The position numbers were made by a program, and so were the translations under genes. DNA of 64,000 nt from NCBI RefSeq assembly GCF_900107175.1, contig NZ_FNOZ01000009.1, forward strand, positions 62,001 through 126,000. The letters run 5' to 3'. Positions within the stretch are counted from its first letter, which is position 1. Each line of letters opens with the position of its first letter. The stretch comes from Modestobacter sp. DSM 44400. GTDB taxonomy: Bacteria > Actinomycetota > Actinomycetes > Mycobacteriales > Geodermatophilaceae. The notes beneath the pieces are model-generated. The model saw nothing but the letters and a program-made list of their open reading frames with translations. It ran no database searches and was not told the origin of the DNA. Shown here piece by piece: positions 33,354 through 41,854 of the stretch.

Positions 33354-34477
33354 GGACGGACCTCGAGGACGTTGTTGAAGGGGGTCGCGGTCGCGGCACG
33401 GAACCGGCTGAACCCCCCGGCGGTGACGACGTCCTTGATCCGGGCCGGCCCGGCCTGCGTGCCCAGCGCCAGGCCGACGTCCTGGGACAGGGACGCGGGG
33501 GTGCACAGCAGCGTCGAGAAGCCGTAGTAGGCCCGGCCGACGGGGTTGAGGTTGTCCTCCACCCGGTCGCCCGCCATCGGCTCGACGATCATCCAGGTGC
33601 CGTCGTCGGCGATCGCCTCCCTGACGTGCCGCGCCGCCCCGACCGGGTCGCCCATGTCATGCAGGCAGTCGAACATGGTGACCAGGTCGTAACCGCTGCC
33701 GGAGAAACTGGCGGCGGGTGCGATCTCGAAGCGGACCCGGTCGCCCACGCCGGCCTCCGCGGCCCGGGACCGGGCGATCTCGATCGACCCGGCGTGGTAG
33801 TCCGAGCCGGTGAACGTCGAGCGCGGGAAGTGCCGGGCCATCAGGATGGTCGAGGCGCCGTGGCCACAGCCCACGTCGGCGACGGCCGCGCCCCGCTCGA
33901 GCTTGGCGACGACGCCGTCCAGGGCGGGGAGCCACTCGCTGGTCAGGTGTGCGTTGTACATCGTGCGGAAGAACCGCTCGCAGCCGACGTGCACGTCGCT
34001 GTTGTGTGCGTGCCACCCGATCCCGTCGCCGTTCCGCGCCGCCTCGATGACCCCGGCGGCGTCCCGCACCGTGCCGGCGGCGATCTGGAAGAACCCGGGC
34101 AGGTAGGCCGGGCTGCTCTCGTCGACCAGCGCGGAGGCGTGCTCCGCCGGCAGGGTGTACCGGCGGGTCACCGGGTCGTGCTCGACGTAGCCGCCGGCCG
34201 CCTGGGCGGCGAGCCACTCGCGCGCGTAGTGCTCGCTCGTGGCGGTCCGCTCCGCCAGCTCCGACGGGGTGATGCCGGCGCCGTCGGCCATCGCGCGGTA
34301 GTAGCCCAGGGCGTCGCCCATCACGACCAGCGCCGTGTTCAGCGTCGCGCCGACCTCGTCCACCGCGCGGAAGACGAAGGCCATCAGCTTGTCCGGGTCG
34401 ACCGGCCGGGAGGCCGGCCGGGTCTGCGGCTGGGTCACCGGCTGGACGGTGGCGGTGGGTTGCTCGGTGGCGGTCAT
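33350..34477 (-). CDS. Class I SAM-dependent methyltransferase with N-terminal winged helix
   Basis: This 375-residue enzyme has an N-terminal winged-helix/dimerisation domain, residues ~30-125 (ALVVMGDALGYYRAMADGAG, ITPSELAERTATSEHYAREW). A Rossmann methyltransferase domain follows with motif I VADVGCGHGASTILMARHF, FTGSDYHAGSIEIARSRAAE and YDLVTMFDCLHDMGDPVGAA. The layout matches the O-methyltransferase-like group of which mycobacterial Rv2258c is a known member. The start has a GAGAGGGG site. It is translationally coupled to the hydrolase-glycosyltransferase fusion, so the two probably decorate the same product. Acceptor unknown. Confidence 0.87.
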   Translation of the reverse strand: MTATEQPTATVQPVTQPQTRPASRPVDPDKLMAFVFRAVDEVGATLNTALVVMGDALGYYRAMADGAGITPSELAERTATSEHYAREWLAAQAAGGYVEHDPVTRRYTLPAEHASALVDESSPAYLPGFFQIAAGTVRDAAGVIEAARNGDGIGWHAHNSDVHVGCERFFRTMYNAHLTSEWLPALDGVVAKLERGAAVADVGCGHGASTILMARHFPRSTFTGSDYHAGSIEIARSRAAEAGVGDRVRFEIAPAASFSGSGYDLVTMFDCLHDMGDPVGAARHVREAIADDGTWMIVEPMAGDRVEDNLNPVGRAYYGFSTLLCTPASLSQDVGLALGTQAGPARIKDVVTAGGFSRFRAATATPFNNVLEVRP

Positions 34478-34568
34478 GACGGGCCCCTCTCGGGCGGTGG
34501 TGCGGTCGCCGTCGACCCTGGCCGCGCACGGGGTGTCGTCGCATCAGGGGACCCCCCTGGTCCGTCCC

Positions 34569-34583
34569 TACACTCGGCGGATG
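34569..34583 (+). promoter_or_regulatory. Leaderless promoter of the LuxR regulator
   Basis: TACACT (34569-34574) fits the actinobacterial -10 pattern TAnnnT and lies exactly six bases before the ATG at 34581, with no ribosome-binding sequence in between. This is the spacing of leaderless transcripts that begin at the start codon. No clear -35 is visible, which is common for such promoters. Confidence 0.55.
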
Positions 34584-37325
34584 CTGGTCGGTCGCGCTCG
34601 CGAGCGCCAGGTGATCGAGGGCCTGGTGACCGCCGCGCGGGTCGGGCGGAGCGCCGTGCTCGTGCTCACCGGTGAGGCGGGCATCGGCAAGAGCGCACTG
34701 CTCGGCCACGCCGCGTCCTGCACCACCGGCATGCGGCTGCTGCGGGCCACCGGCGCCGAGTCGGAGTCCGAGGTGCCCTTCGGTGGGCTGCTGCAGCTGC
34801 TGCGGCCCCTGTTGTCACACCTCGACGCGATCCCGGCCCCGCAGGCCGATGCGCTGGCCGCGGCCCTGGCCCTGCGGCCCGGGACGGGCGGCGACCGGTT
34901 CGCGGTCGGCGCCGCGACCCTGAGCCTGTTGAGCAGGTCCGCCCAGGACGACCCGCTCGCCGTCCTGGTCGACGACGCGCACCTGCTCGACGAGCCCTCC
35001 GCGCAGGCACTGGTCTTCGCGGCCCGGCGGCTGACCGCCGACCCGGTGCTGCTCGTGGCCGCCGTCCGGGACGGGCACCCCTGCCCCATGACCGCGGCCG
35101 ACCTGCCGGTGCTGCACGTCGAGGGCCTGTCCCCCGGGGCCTCCGGCGAGCTCGTCACCGCGACCGGCCGTCGGCTGGCCGATCGCGTCGCCGCGCGCCT
35201 GTACGAGGTCACCGGGGGCAACCCGCTGGCCCTGCTCGAACTCGCCGACGACGTCGAGGGCGTCGACGCCCTGCCGCCGGGTGCCCCCCTGCCGGTGTCC
35301 GCCTCGCTGGCGCGCGCGTTCGCGCGACGCGCCGACCGGCTGTCGGCACCGGCGCGCACCGCGCTGCTGGTCGCCGCCACCAGCGGCGGCGACCCCGGAC
35401 TCACCGCCCGGGCCTGCCGGCTGCTCGGCGTCGAGGGCACGCCCCTCGACGAGGCCGAGACCGCCGACCTCGTCCGCGTGGACGCCGACGTCCTCACCTT
35501 CCGCCACGGCCTGGTCCGCTCCGCCGTCTACGCCGAGGCGTCCCCGGCAGAGCGTCGCGCGGTGCACCGCGCCCTGGCCGACGCCCTCCCCGAGGCCGAC
35601 GTCGACCGCCGGGCGTGGCACCTCGGTGCGGCGGCGCACGGGCCCGACGAGGAGACCGCCCGGCTCCTGGACGCCGCGGCGACCCGGGCGCGGGACCGCA
35701 GCGCGCACGCGGTCGCGGCCGGGGCCTTCGAGCGCGCTGCCCGGCTGAGCCCGGACCTCGCCGATCGCACCCGCCGGCTGGTGTCGGCCGCGGCGTCCGC
35801 CTGGCAGGCCGGGACGGGGAAGCGGGCGAACACCCTGCTGGCCGAGTCGTCCGGTCTGCCCCAGCCGTCGGCTCTCCGGGTGCGGGCAGCCGGCCTCCGG
35901 GGCGCCATCGCCTCCCGGACCGGGTCGGTCGAGGACGCCCGGGACGTGCTGATGGCCGCGGGCACCGAGAGCGCCGACGCCGCGCCGGACACGGCGGTCC
36001 TGCTCTTCGCCGACGCGATCCTGGCCTGCTTCTTCCTCGCCGACACCGCCACGGTGGCCGACGCCTCGGCCCGCATCGACCGGCTGGTCGAACGCGTCGG
36101 GACCGACTCCGCGCGGTGGGTGGCCGCGATGGCCGGTGGCGTGGCCGGCGTGCTCACCGGCGCGGGCGGGCCCGAGCGGATGCGCTCCGCCGTCCGGCAG
36201 GTCACGCCCGGCGGACTGTTGCTGACCGACCCGCGGCTGGCGCCCTGGCTGGTCATCGGCCCGCTGTTCCTGCGGGAGAGCGGCACCGGCCGGGAACTGG
36301 TCGAGACCGTCGTGGCGGACCTCCGTCGCCGCAGCGACATCGGCGGACTGCCGTTCCTGCTGTTCCAGGTCGCCCGGGACCAGGCGACCAGGGACCGCTG
36401 GGACGTCGCCGAGGTCAACTACACCGAGGGCATTCAGCTGGCCCGGGAGGCGGGGCACACCACGGACCTGGTGGCCTGCCTGGCCGGCCTTACCTGGCTC
36501 GAGGCCCGCCAGGGGCGCGCGGTGGTGTGCCGTGAGCACGCCGCCGAGACGATGCGGCTCGCCGGATCGCGGCACCTGGCGCTGTTCCACGCGTGGTCCC
36601 TGTTCGCTCTCGGAGAGCTGGAGCTCGGCACCGGGCGGGTCGCGGACGCGATCAGTCACCTCGAGCGACTCGACCGGCTGCTCGGCGACCTCCGGCTCGT
36701 CGACGTGGACCTCTCCCCCGCCCCGGAACTGGTCGAGGCGTTCGTCCACGCCGGTCGCGCCGACGCGGCCGGCGACCTGGCCGACCGCTATTCCGCCCGG
36801 GCCCGGGCCAAGGGGCAGCCCTGGGCACTGGCCCGGGCGGCCCGGGCGGTGGCGCTGACGTGCCCCGCGCCGGCCATGGACGAGCAGTTCGCGCTGGCCC
36901 TGGCTTCCCACCGGCAGACGCTGGACGTCTTCGAGCTGGCCCGGACACAGCTGGCCCACGGTGCGCGGCTGCGCCGCGCCCGCCGCCGCACCGATGCGCG
37001 CGCACCACTGCGCGCCGCTCTGGCGACGTTCGAGTCGCTGGGCGCCGCCCCGTGGGCGGACCAGGCGGCGGTGGAACTGCGGGCCACCGGCGAGACCGCG
37101 CACCGCCGCACGGCCAGCGCGCTCGACCAGCTGACCCCCCAGGAGCTGCAGATCGGCACGATGCTGGCGGACGGGCGCACGACCAGGGAGGCGGCGACGG
37201 CGCTCTTCCTGAGCCCGAAGACCGTCGAGTACCACCTCCGGCACGTCTACCTGAAGCTCGGCGTGGCGTCCCGGGCGGAGCTGTCGGGCCGGCTCGCCGG
37301 TCCGGGAGCCGACGCGGCCGGCTGA
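34581..37325 (+). CDS. LAL-type LuxR-family ATPase regulator
   Basis: This 914-residue large ATP-binding regulator of the LuxR (LAL/MalT-like) group has an N-terminal AAA-like ATPase with Walker A VLTGEAGIGKSALLGHAAS and Walker B LAVLVDDAHLLDEPSAQALV. A long helical TPR-like middle follows, residues ~350-840. The C-terminal LuxR HTH ends it: LTPQELQIGTMLADGRTTRE, AATALFLSPKTVEYHLRHVY, LKLGVASRAELSGRL. Such proteins activate transcription when a small ligand and ATP are bound. It is divergent from the methyltransferase gene with about 100 bases between, so that operon is its most likely local target. Confidence 0.9.
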   Translation: MLVGRARERQVIEGLVTAARVGRSAVLVLTGEAGIGKSALLGHAASCTTGMRLLRATGAESESEVPFGGLLQLLRPLLSHLDAIPAPQADALAAALALRPGTGGDRFAVGAATLSLLSRSAQDDPLAVLVDDAHLLDEPSAQALVFAARRLTADPVLLVAAVRDGHPCPMTAADLPVLHVEGLSPGASGELVTATGRRLADRVAARLYEVTGGNPLALLELADDVEGVDALPPGAPLPVSASLARAFARRADRLSAPARTALLVAATSGGDPGLTARACRLLGVEGTPLDEAETADLVRVDADVLTFRHGLVRSAVYAEASPAERRAVHRALADALPEADVDRRAWHLGAAAHGPDEETARLLDAAATRARDRSAHAVAAGAFERAARLSPDLADRTRRLVSAAASAWQAGTGKRANTLLAESSGLPQPSALRVRAAGLRGAIASRTGSVEDARDVLMAAGTESADAAPDTAVLLFADAILACFFLADTATVADASARIDRLVERVGTDSARWVAAMAGGVAGVLTGAGGPERMRSAVRQVTPGGLLLTDPRLAPWLVIGPLFLRESGTGRELVETVVADLRRRSDIGGLPFLLFQVARDQATRDRWDVAEVNYTEGIQLAREAGHTTDLVACLAGLTWLEARQGRAVVCREHAAETMRLAGSRHLALFHAWSLFALGELELGTGRVADAISHLERLDRLLGDLRLVDVDLSPAPELVEAFVHAGRADAAGDLADRYSARARAKGQPWALARAARAVALTCPAPAMDEQFALALASHRQTLDVFELARTQLAHGARLRRARRRTDARAPLRAALATFESLGAAPWADQAAVELRATGETAHRRTASALDQLTPQELQIGTMLADGRTTREAATALFLSPKTVEYHLRHVYLKLGVASRAELSGRLAGPGADAAG

Positions 37326-37343
37326 CGTGCGCCGCCAGGCCGG

Positions 37344-38138
37344 TCAGGCGGTCATCGCGAATGCGCCGAGGGCCTGCGGCACGTCGTCCACCACCACGGC
37401 ATCGACTCCGGCGTCGACCAGCATCCGGGCCGGCTCCAGCTCGGGGCACCACACCATCACCTCACGGCCCGCGCCGTGGACCAGGGACAGCATGCGCGCC
37501 ACCGCGGGCACGTCGACCTGCCCGGTGGCCCGGTCCACCCCGAGGGAGCCCACGTGCAACCCGAGGGCGTCGATGTCCAGGTGTGCGCACCCGGCCACGG
37601 CCATCTCCAGCGGGAACCGGTGCCAGGTCAGCCAGGCGAGGCCGACCTGCGGTGCCTCGTGGCGGATCCAGGAGAGCGCGGCCGGGTCGAAGGAGGAGAC
37701 CACCACCGGCCGCCGGGTGGCCTCGTCGGCGACCACCGGGCTGAGCACGCCCGCCGTCGTGCGGTCCGACGGACGGGAGCCGTCGTCCATGGAGGACTTC
37801 AGGTCCACGTCCACCCCGACGTGCGCCGGCAGTTCCGCGAACAGGTCGGCCAGGCGCAGGGTCCCCCGCTCGTCGGTCTCGGCCCCGGAGAGGTCGGCCA
37901 CGCGGACGCCGTCGGCGTAGGTGGGGTCGTGAGCCACGACGAGGGTGTCGTCCGCGGTCCGCCGGACGTCCACCTCCAGCCACGACATCCCCAGCCCGAC
38001 CGCGCTGGTGAACGACCCCAGCGTGTTCTCCCGGTGCCCATCGACGACCCCGCGGCCGAGGCCGCGGTGCCCGATGACCGCTGGCTCGAACCCGAAGAGG
38101 CCTGGTGCCGATGGGTCGCCGTGCTCGAGCGTGGCCAC
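37344..38138 (-). CDS. Glycerophosphodiester phosphodiesterase
   Basis: This 264-residue GDPD-family TIM barrel cleaves glycerophosphodiesters to glycerol-3-phosphate and an alcohol. Catalytic and metal residues are visible: the two His of the family in VIGHRGLGRGVVDGHRENTL (GHRG ... ENT) and in VVAHDPTYADGV, plus the acidic pair of WLEVDVRRTADDTLVV. No signal peptide, so cytosolic. The GTG at 38138 is preferred because TAGGTT (38151-38146) lies seven bases upstream, the layout of a leaderless promoter; a TTG at 38147 is an alternative. It is transcribed towards the LuxR gene, with which it converges. Confidence 0.87.
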   Translation of the reverse strand: MATLEHGDPSAPGLFGFEPAVIGHRGLGRGVVDGHRENTLGSFTSAVGLGMSWLEVDVRRTADDTLVVAHDPTYADGVRVADLSGAETDERGTLRLADLFAELPAHVGVDVDLKSSMDDGSRPSDRTTAGVLSPVVADEATRRPVVVSSFDPAALSWIRHEAPQVGLAWLTWHRFPLEMAVAGCAHLDIDALGLHVGSLGVDRATGQVDVPAVARMLSLVHGAGREVMVWCPELEPARMLVDAGVDAVVVDDVPQALGAFAMTA

Positions 38139-38178
38139 GGGACCCAACCTAGACCCGGCGGGGCCGGTCAGCCCGCGG

Positions 38179-39003
38179 TCAGCCCCCCATGGGGGACATC
38201 CCGTGCACGGGGCCGTCGCCGGGGACGGTCAGCGCCGGGACCGCCTCTGGGGCGGCGAGCAGGAGCACCCCGAGGACGAGGAGGACCGCCGCCGTCCCGT
38301 ACGTCGCGACCCGCCGCCAGGGGACGGTCTTCTCGACGGCGATCAGCCCGGCCACCACTGCCATCCAGGGCACGCTCATGACCCCCAGCGCGAAGAGCGC
38401 GGCCATCAGCGCCCAGCAGCACCCGACGCACCAGGCGCCGTTCCTGGTTCCCATCCGGAACGCTCCCACCCGCCCGTCGCGCCAGGAGCTGAGCAGCGAC
38501 CCGAGTGGGCTGCGGCACCGGCCGAGGCAGACGTCCTTGAACGGGCTCAGCTCGTAGCCGGCCGCGACCAGCAGCGTGGCCCCGGCCACCGACCGGCCCG
38601 CGCGGTCCCAGGCGAGCACGTCCCCGGGGATGCGGGCTGCGGCCACGGCGATCGCGAAGGCCAGCACACCGGCGCCGGCCCACGTGACCAGGTAGCCCGC
38701 GGCGAACAGCAGCGGCGAGAGCGGGGACCGCTGCCTGGTCAGGCGGGAGTAGAGAGCGACCGTCGGTGCCACGGACGGGAACATCATCGCGGCCATCATC
38801 GCGACCCAGACCCCGAGGAACCAGCCGAACGCCCCGAGGCCGGTCCACGGCCCGGCGTCCATGCCGCGCATCCGGTCGACCGTCCACCACCAGCCGACGC
38901 CGGCCAGGGCGAACAGCAGCGCGACGAGGCCGAGGCGGACCCGAACCGCGGCGAGGGCCGGGGCCGGACCGCCGCCGGTACGTCCCCGCGCCGGAGCGCT
39001 CAT
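38179..39003 (-). CDS. DUF2182 integral membrane protein
   Basis: This 274-residue protein has about seven hydrophobic helices and the DUF2182 hallmark WVAMMAAMMFPSVAPTVALY, a methionine-rich helix, plus CLGRCRSPLGSLLSSW, GAWCVGCCWALMAALFALGV and EKTVPWRR. The Cys and Met clusters suggest handling of a soft metal such as copper, but this is not established. The gene follows a DUF1326 gene with only four bases between; these two families frequently occur together. Function is unknown beyond that; a membrane partner of the DUF1326 protein is inferred. Confidence 0.85.
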   Translation of the reverse strand: MSAPARGRTGGGPAPALAAVRVRLGLVALLFALAGVGWWWTVDRMRGMDAGPWTGLGAFGWFLGVWVAMMAAMMFPSVAPTVALYSRLTRQRSPLSPLLFAAGYLVTWAGAGVLAFAIAVAAARIPGDVLAWDRAGRSVAGATLLVAAGYELSPFKDVCLGRCRSPLGSLLSSWRDGRVGAFRMGTRNGAWCVGCCWALMAALFALGVMSVPWMAVVAGLIAVEKTVPWRRVATYGTAAVLLVLGVLLLAAPEAVPALTVPGDGPVHGMSPMGG

Positions 39004-39007
39004 CCGC

Positions 39008-39610
39008 TCAGGCGGACCAGGCGAACTCGGACGTCGACAGGCTGCTCCTGCCCTCGTACTCGATGCCGAAGGCGTTGATCCGCGAGCGCCGCGCCTCGGC
39101 CATGGTCAGATCGGATGCGACCGGGTGGAACCCGCCGGCGAAGCGGACCGGCGTCCCCGACTCGACCCCCCAGGGCACGATGTCCTCGATCTCGAAGTCG
39201 ATCGCGTCCCCGACCCGGACGCTGTGCCGCAGCCCGTCGTCGCTGACCTCGATCGCCGCGCGCTCGACCCCGAGCACCTCACCGACGAGCGGGGCGAGCG
39301 CTCCCATCGGGCCGCCGAGCTGCCCACCGAAGAGCTGGGTGAGCTTGTCGAACTGCTCGTCGGTGGACTGGTCGTCGATGAACACCCCGAGCCGCCAGTT
39401 GCCGTCGGTCATGACCTTCGGCGTGTCGATCACCGCCGCCACCCGGCGCCCGGCGATGTCGGTGCCCTCGATCTCCCCCGTTCGGATGGAGAACACGAGC
39501 GTCGCCCGGCAGAAGTCATAGGTGGCGCCGTGGTCGAAGGACAGGCTGCACGGGCACATCAGCTCGCAGGAACAGGTTTCGACGTAGCTTCCGGTCAGGC
39601 TCCACGCCAT
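39008..39610 (-). CDS. DUF1326 cysteine-rich protein
   Basis: This 200-residue soluble protein begins MAWSLTGSYVETCSCELMCP followed by CSLSFDHGATYDFCRA: the clustered cysteines CSCxxMCPC at the N-terminus are the mark of DUF1326 and look like a metal or Fe-S site. Further on are GTDIAGRRVAAVIDTPKVMT and FDKLTQLFGGQLGGPMGALA. ATG 39610 is chosen because GGAGGGAGC precedes it; a longer in-frame start at 39664 lacks one. It lies four bases upstream of the DUF2182 membrane gene, forming the usual pair. Confidence 0.88.
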   Translation of the reverse strand: MAWSLTGSYVETCSCELMCPCSLSFDHGATYDFCRATLVFSIRTGEIEGTDIAGRRVAAVIDTPKVMTDGNWRLGVFIDDQSTDEQFDKLTQLFGGQLGGPMGALAPLVGEVLGVERAAIEVSDDGLRHSVRVGDAIDFEIEDIVPWGVESGTPVRFAGGFHPVASDLTMAEARRSRINAFGIEYEGRSSLSTSEFAWSA

Positions 39611-39822
39611 CGCTGGCTCCCTCCGAGAGGCGCCGATCTCCACCCGTCGGGACGTGCGGGTCAACCGATTGCCGGACGGCTAGCCGCACGGGCGACGAAC
39701 TGGCGGTCGACACCACTGCCCGGCGCGCGATCATGGGGCCTGGCTACATGGGCAGCACACAGGCGCAGTAGCACGATGTGGCACAGACCACCCGTGCAGA
39801 GCCGCACCCCTGGAGAAGTTCC

Positions 39823-41040
39823 GTGCACCGTCCCCGCTCCGTCACCCTGACCCTCGCGCTGGCCGGCGTCCTCGCCCTCGGCGCCTGCGGCAGCCCGAGC
39901 TCGTCGTCGTCCTCTGGCGGAGGCGGTGGCGGTGGCGACGCGGCCGGCGACAGCACGCCCGTGCAGGTCGGTCTCGTCTACTCGAAGTCCGGCCCGCTGG
40001 CCACCTACGGCGCCCAGTACCTGCAGGGCTTCCAGGCCGGGCTGGACTACGCCACCGACGGCACCGGCGAGGTCGACGGCCGCCCGATCGAGGTCATCGA
40101 GCGCGACGACGCCGGCGATCCGGCCAAGGCCGTCGCCGAGGCCACCGACCTGATCGGTCAGGGTGTGCAGATCCTCGGTGGCTCCACATCCTCCGGCGTG
40201 GCCACGCAGGTCGCGCCGCTGGCCGAGCAGAACGACGTGCTGTTCGTCTCCGGCCCGGCCGCCACCGACGCGATCACCGGTATCAACGGCAACACCTTCC
40301 GCTCCGGCCGGCAGACCTACCAGGACATCCTCACCGCGCAGTCCTTCATCGGCGATCCCGCGGGCAAGAGCGTCCTGGTCTACGCCCAGGACAGCGCGTT
40401 CGGCCAGGCGAACGTCGCCGCGGTCACCGCCGTGCTCGGTGGCGCGGGAGCCACCGTCACCCCGCTGCTCGTCCCGGCCAGCGCCACCGACCTCACGCCG
40501 TTCGCCGTCCAGGCCCGCGACGCCGGCGCCGATCTGACTTTCGTGGCGTGGGCCGGAGAGACTGCGCCGGCGATGTGGCAGGCCATGGGCCAGCAGGGCG
40601 TCTTCGATGCGACCACCGTGGTCAGCGGACTGGACCTGCGGGCTTCCTACCCGACCTACGGCGACCAGGCCACGCAGCTGAACTTCCTGTCCCACTTCTT
40701 CGCCGAGGCCGTGGACAACGAGGTCAGCCAGGCCATGGCCGAGCGGGTCGAGGCAGCCGGCGGCACGGTCGACATATTCACCCCCGACGGCTTCACCGCC
40801 GCGCAGATGATCGTGCACGCCATCTCCGAGGGCGGGGACGACGTCAACGCGATGATCGACTCCCTCGAGGGCTGGACCTTCGACGGCGTCAAGGGTGAGC
40901 TGACCGTCCGCGCCGAGGACCACGCGCTGCTGCAGCCGATGTTCCAGGCCACGCTCGAGGACCAGGGCGGCACGCTGGGCCCGGTCCTGGTCGACACCCT
41001 CGACCCGGAGCAGACCGCCCCGCCGGTCACCAAGCCCTGA
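39823..41040 (+). CDS. Branched-chain amino acid-type ABC transporter binding lipoprotein (LivK-like)
   Basis: This 405-residue periplasmic-binding protein of the type I Leu/Ile/Val family starts at a GTG with GGAGA upstream. The signal peptide TLTLALAGVLALGACG ends in a lipobox whose cysteine is acylated, followed by a Ser/Gly linker (SPSSSSSSGGGGGGGDAA). The mature domain shows VQVGLVYSKSGPLATYGAQY, QILGGSTSSGVATQVAPLAE and LVYAQDSAFGQANVAAVTAV. It is the first gene of a complete five-gene importer. Specificity may be for amino acids, amides or other small organic ligands. Confidence 0.9.
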   Translation: MHRPRSVTLTLALAGVLALGACGSPSSSSSSGGGGGGGDAAGDSTPVQVGLVYSKSGPLATYGAQYLQGFQAGLDYATDGTGEVDGRPIEVIERDDAGDPAKAVAEATDLIGQGVQILGGSTSSGVATQVAPLAEQNDVLFVSGPAATDAITGINGNTFRSGRQTYQDILTAQSFIGDPAGKSVLVYAQDSAFGQANVAAVTAVLGGAGATVTPLLVPASATDLTPFAVQARDAGADLTFVAWAGETAPAMWQAMGQQGVFDATTVVSGLDLRASYPTYGDQATQLNFLSHFFAEAVDNEVSQAMAERVEAAGGTVDIFTPDGFTAAQMIVHAISEGGDDVNAMIDSLEGWTFDGVKGELTVRAEDHALLQPMFQATLEDQGGTLGPVLVDTLDPEQTAPPVTKP

Positions 41041-41050
41041 GCGATTCCGC

Positions 41051-41854
41051 GTGACGACCCAGACCGAACCGGGTCCGCCCCGCCCCGCGCCGTCCGGCGG
41101 GGGCGGGCCGGTGCTCCGGGTCGCCGGCCTCACCTGCGCGATCGGCGGGGCGGTCATCGTCTCCGACGTCTCCTTCGACGTCGCCCCGGGTGAGTTCATC
41201 GCCGTCATCGGGCCGAACGGCGCCGGCAAGACGTCGCTGTTCAACCTGCTGTCTGGGCTTATGCCGGCCACCGGCGGCACGGTGACCCTCGCCGGGCACG
41301 ACGTCACGACCGCCTCCCCCGCCACCCGCGCGCGGCGGGGGCTGGGCCGCACCTTCCAGTCCTCCTCGGTGTTCGCCGGGCTGTCGGTCGCCGAGAACGT
41401 GCGGCTCGCTGCCCAGGCCCGGCTCGGCGGCAGCCTCCGATTCTGGCAGCGGGTCCGACCGGACGACGAGGCCCAGCAGGTCGCCACCCGCTCGCTGGAG
41501 CGGGTCGGGCTCGCCGCCCGCAGCCGGGACCTCGCCGGGTCCCTGTCCCACGGCGACAAGCGGAAGCTCGAACTGGCCATCCTGCTGGCCACCGACCCGG
41601 CTGTCGTGCTGCTCGACGAGCCGATGGCGGGGGTCAGCATCGAGGACGTCGCCGGCCTCACCGAGGTCATCGGCGCCGTGCACCGGGAGGAGGGCAAGAC
41701 CGTGCTCATGGTCGAGCACCACATGGACGTGCTGCTCGGGCTGGCCGACCGGGTCGCGGTGATGCACCACGGCTCGCTGCTGGCACTGGACACCCCGGCC
41801 CGGGTGACTGCCGACCCCGCCGTCCAGGAGGCGTACCTGGGGGACGCCCTGTGA
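41051..41854 (+). CDS. ABC transporter ATPase LivG-type
   Basis: This 267-residue ATPase shows Walker A VIGPNGAGKTSLFNLLSGL, the Q-loop in GRTFQSSSVFAGLSVAENVR, signature GSLSHGDKRKLELAILLAT (a LSHGDKR variant typical for LivG proteins), Walker B VVLLDEPMAGV and the switch His in VEHHMDVLLGLADRV. It begins at GTG, ten bases after the binding-protein stop, and overlaps the LivF gene by 4 bp. It forms a heterodimer with the next gene product to drive uptake. Confidence 0.92.
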   Translation: MTTQTEPGPPRPAPSGGGGPVLRVAGLTCAIGGAVIVSDVSFDVAPGEFIAVIGPNGAGKTSLFNLLSGLMPATGGTVTLAGHDVTTASPATRARRGLGRTFQSSSVFAGLSVAENVRLAAQARLGGSLRFWQRVRPDDEAQQVATRSLERVGLAARSRDLAGSLSHGDKRKLELAILLATDPAVVLLDEPMAGVSIEDVAGLTEVIGAVHREEGKTVLMVEHHMDVLLGLADRVAVMHHGSLLALDTPARVTADPAVQEAYLGDAL

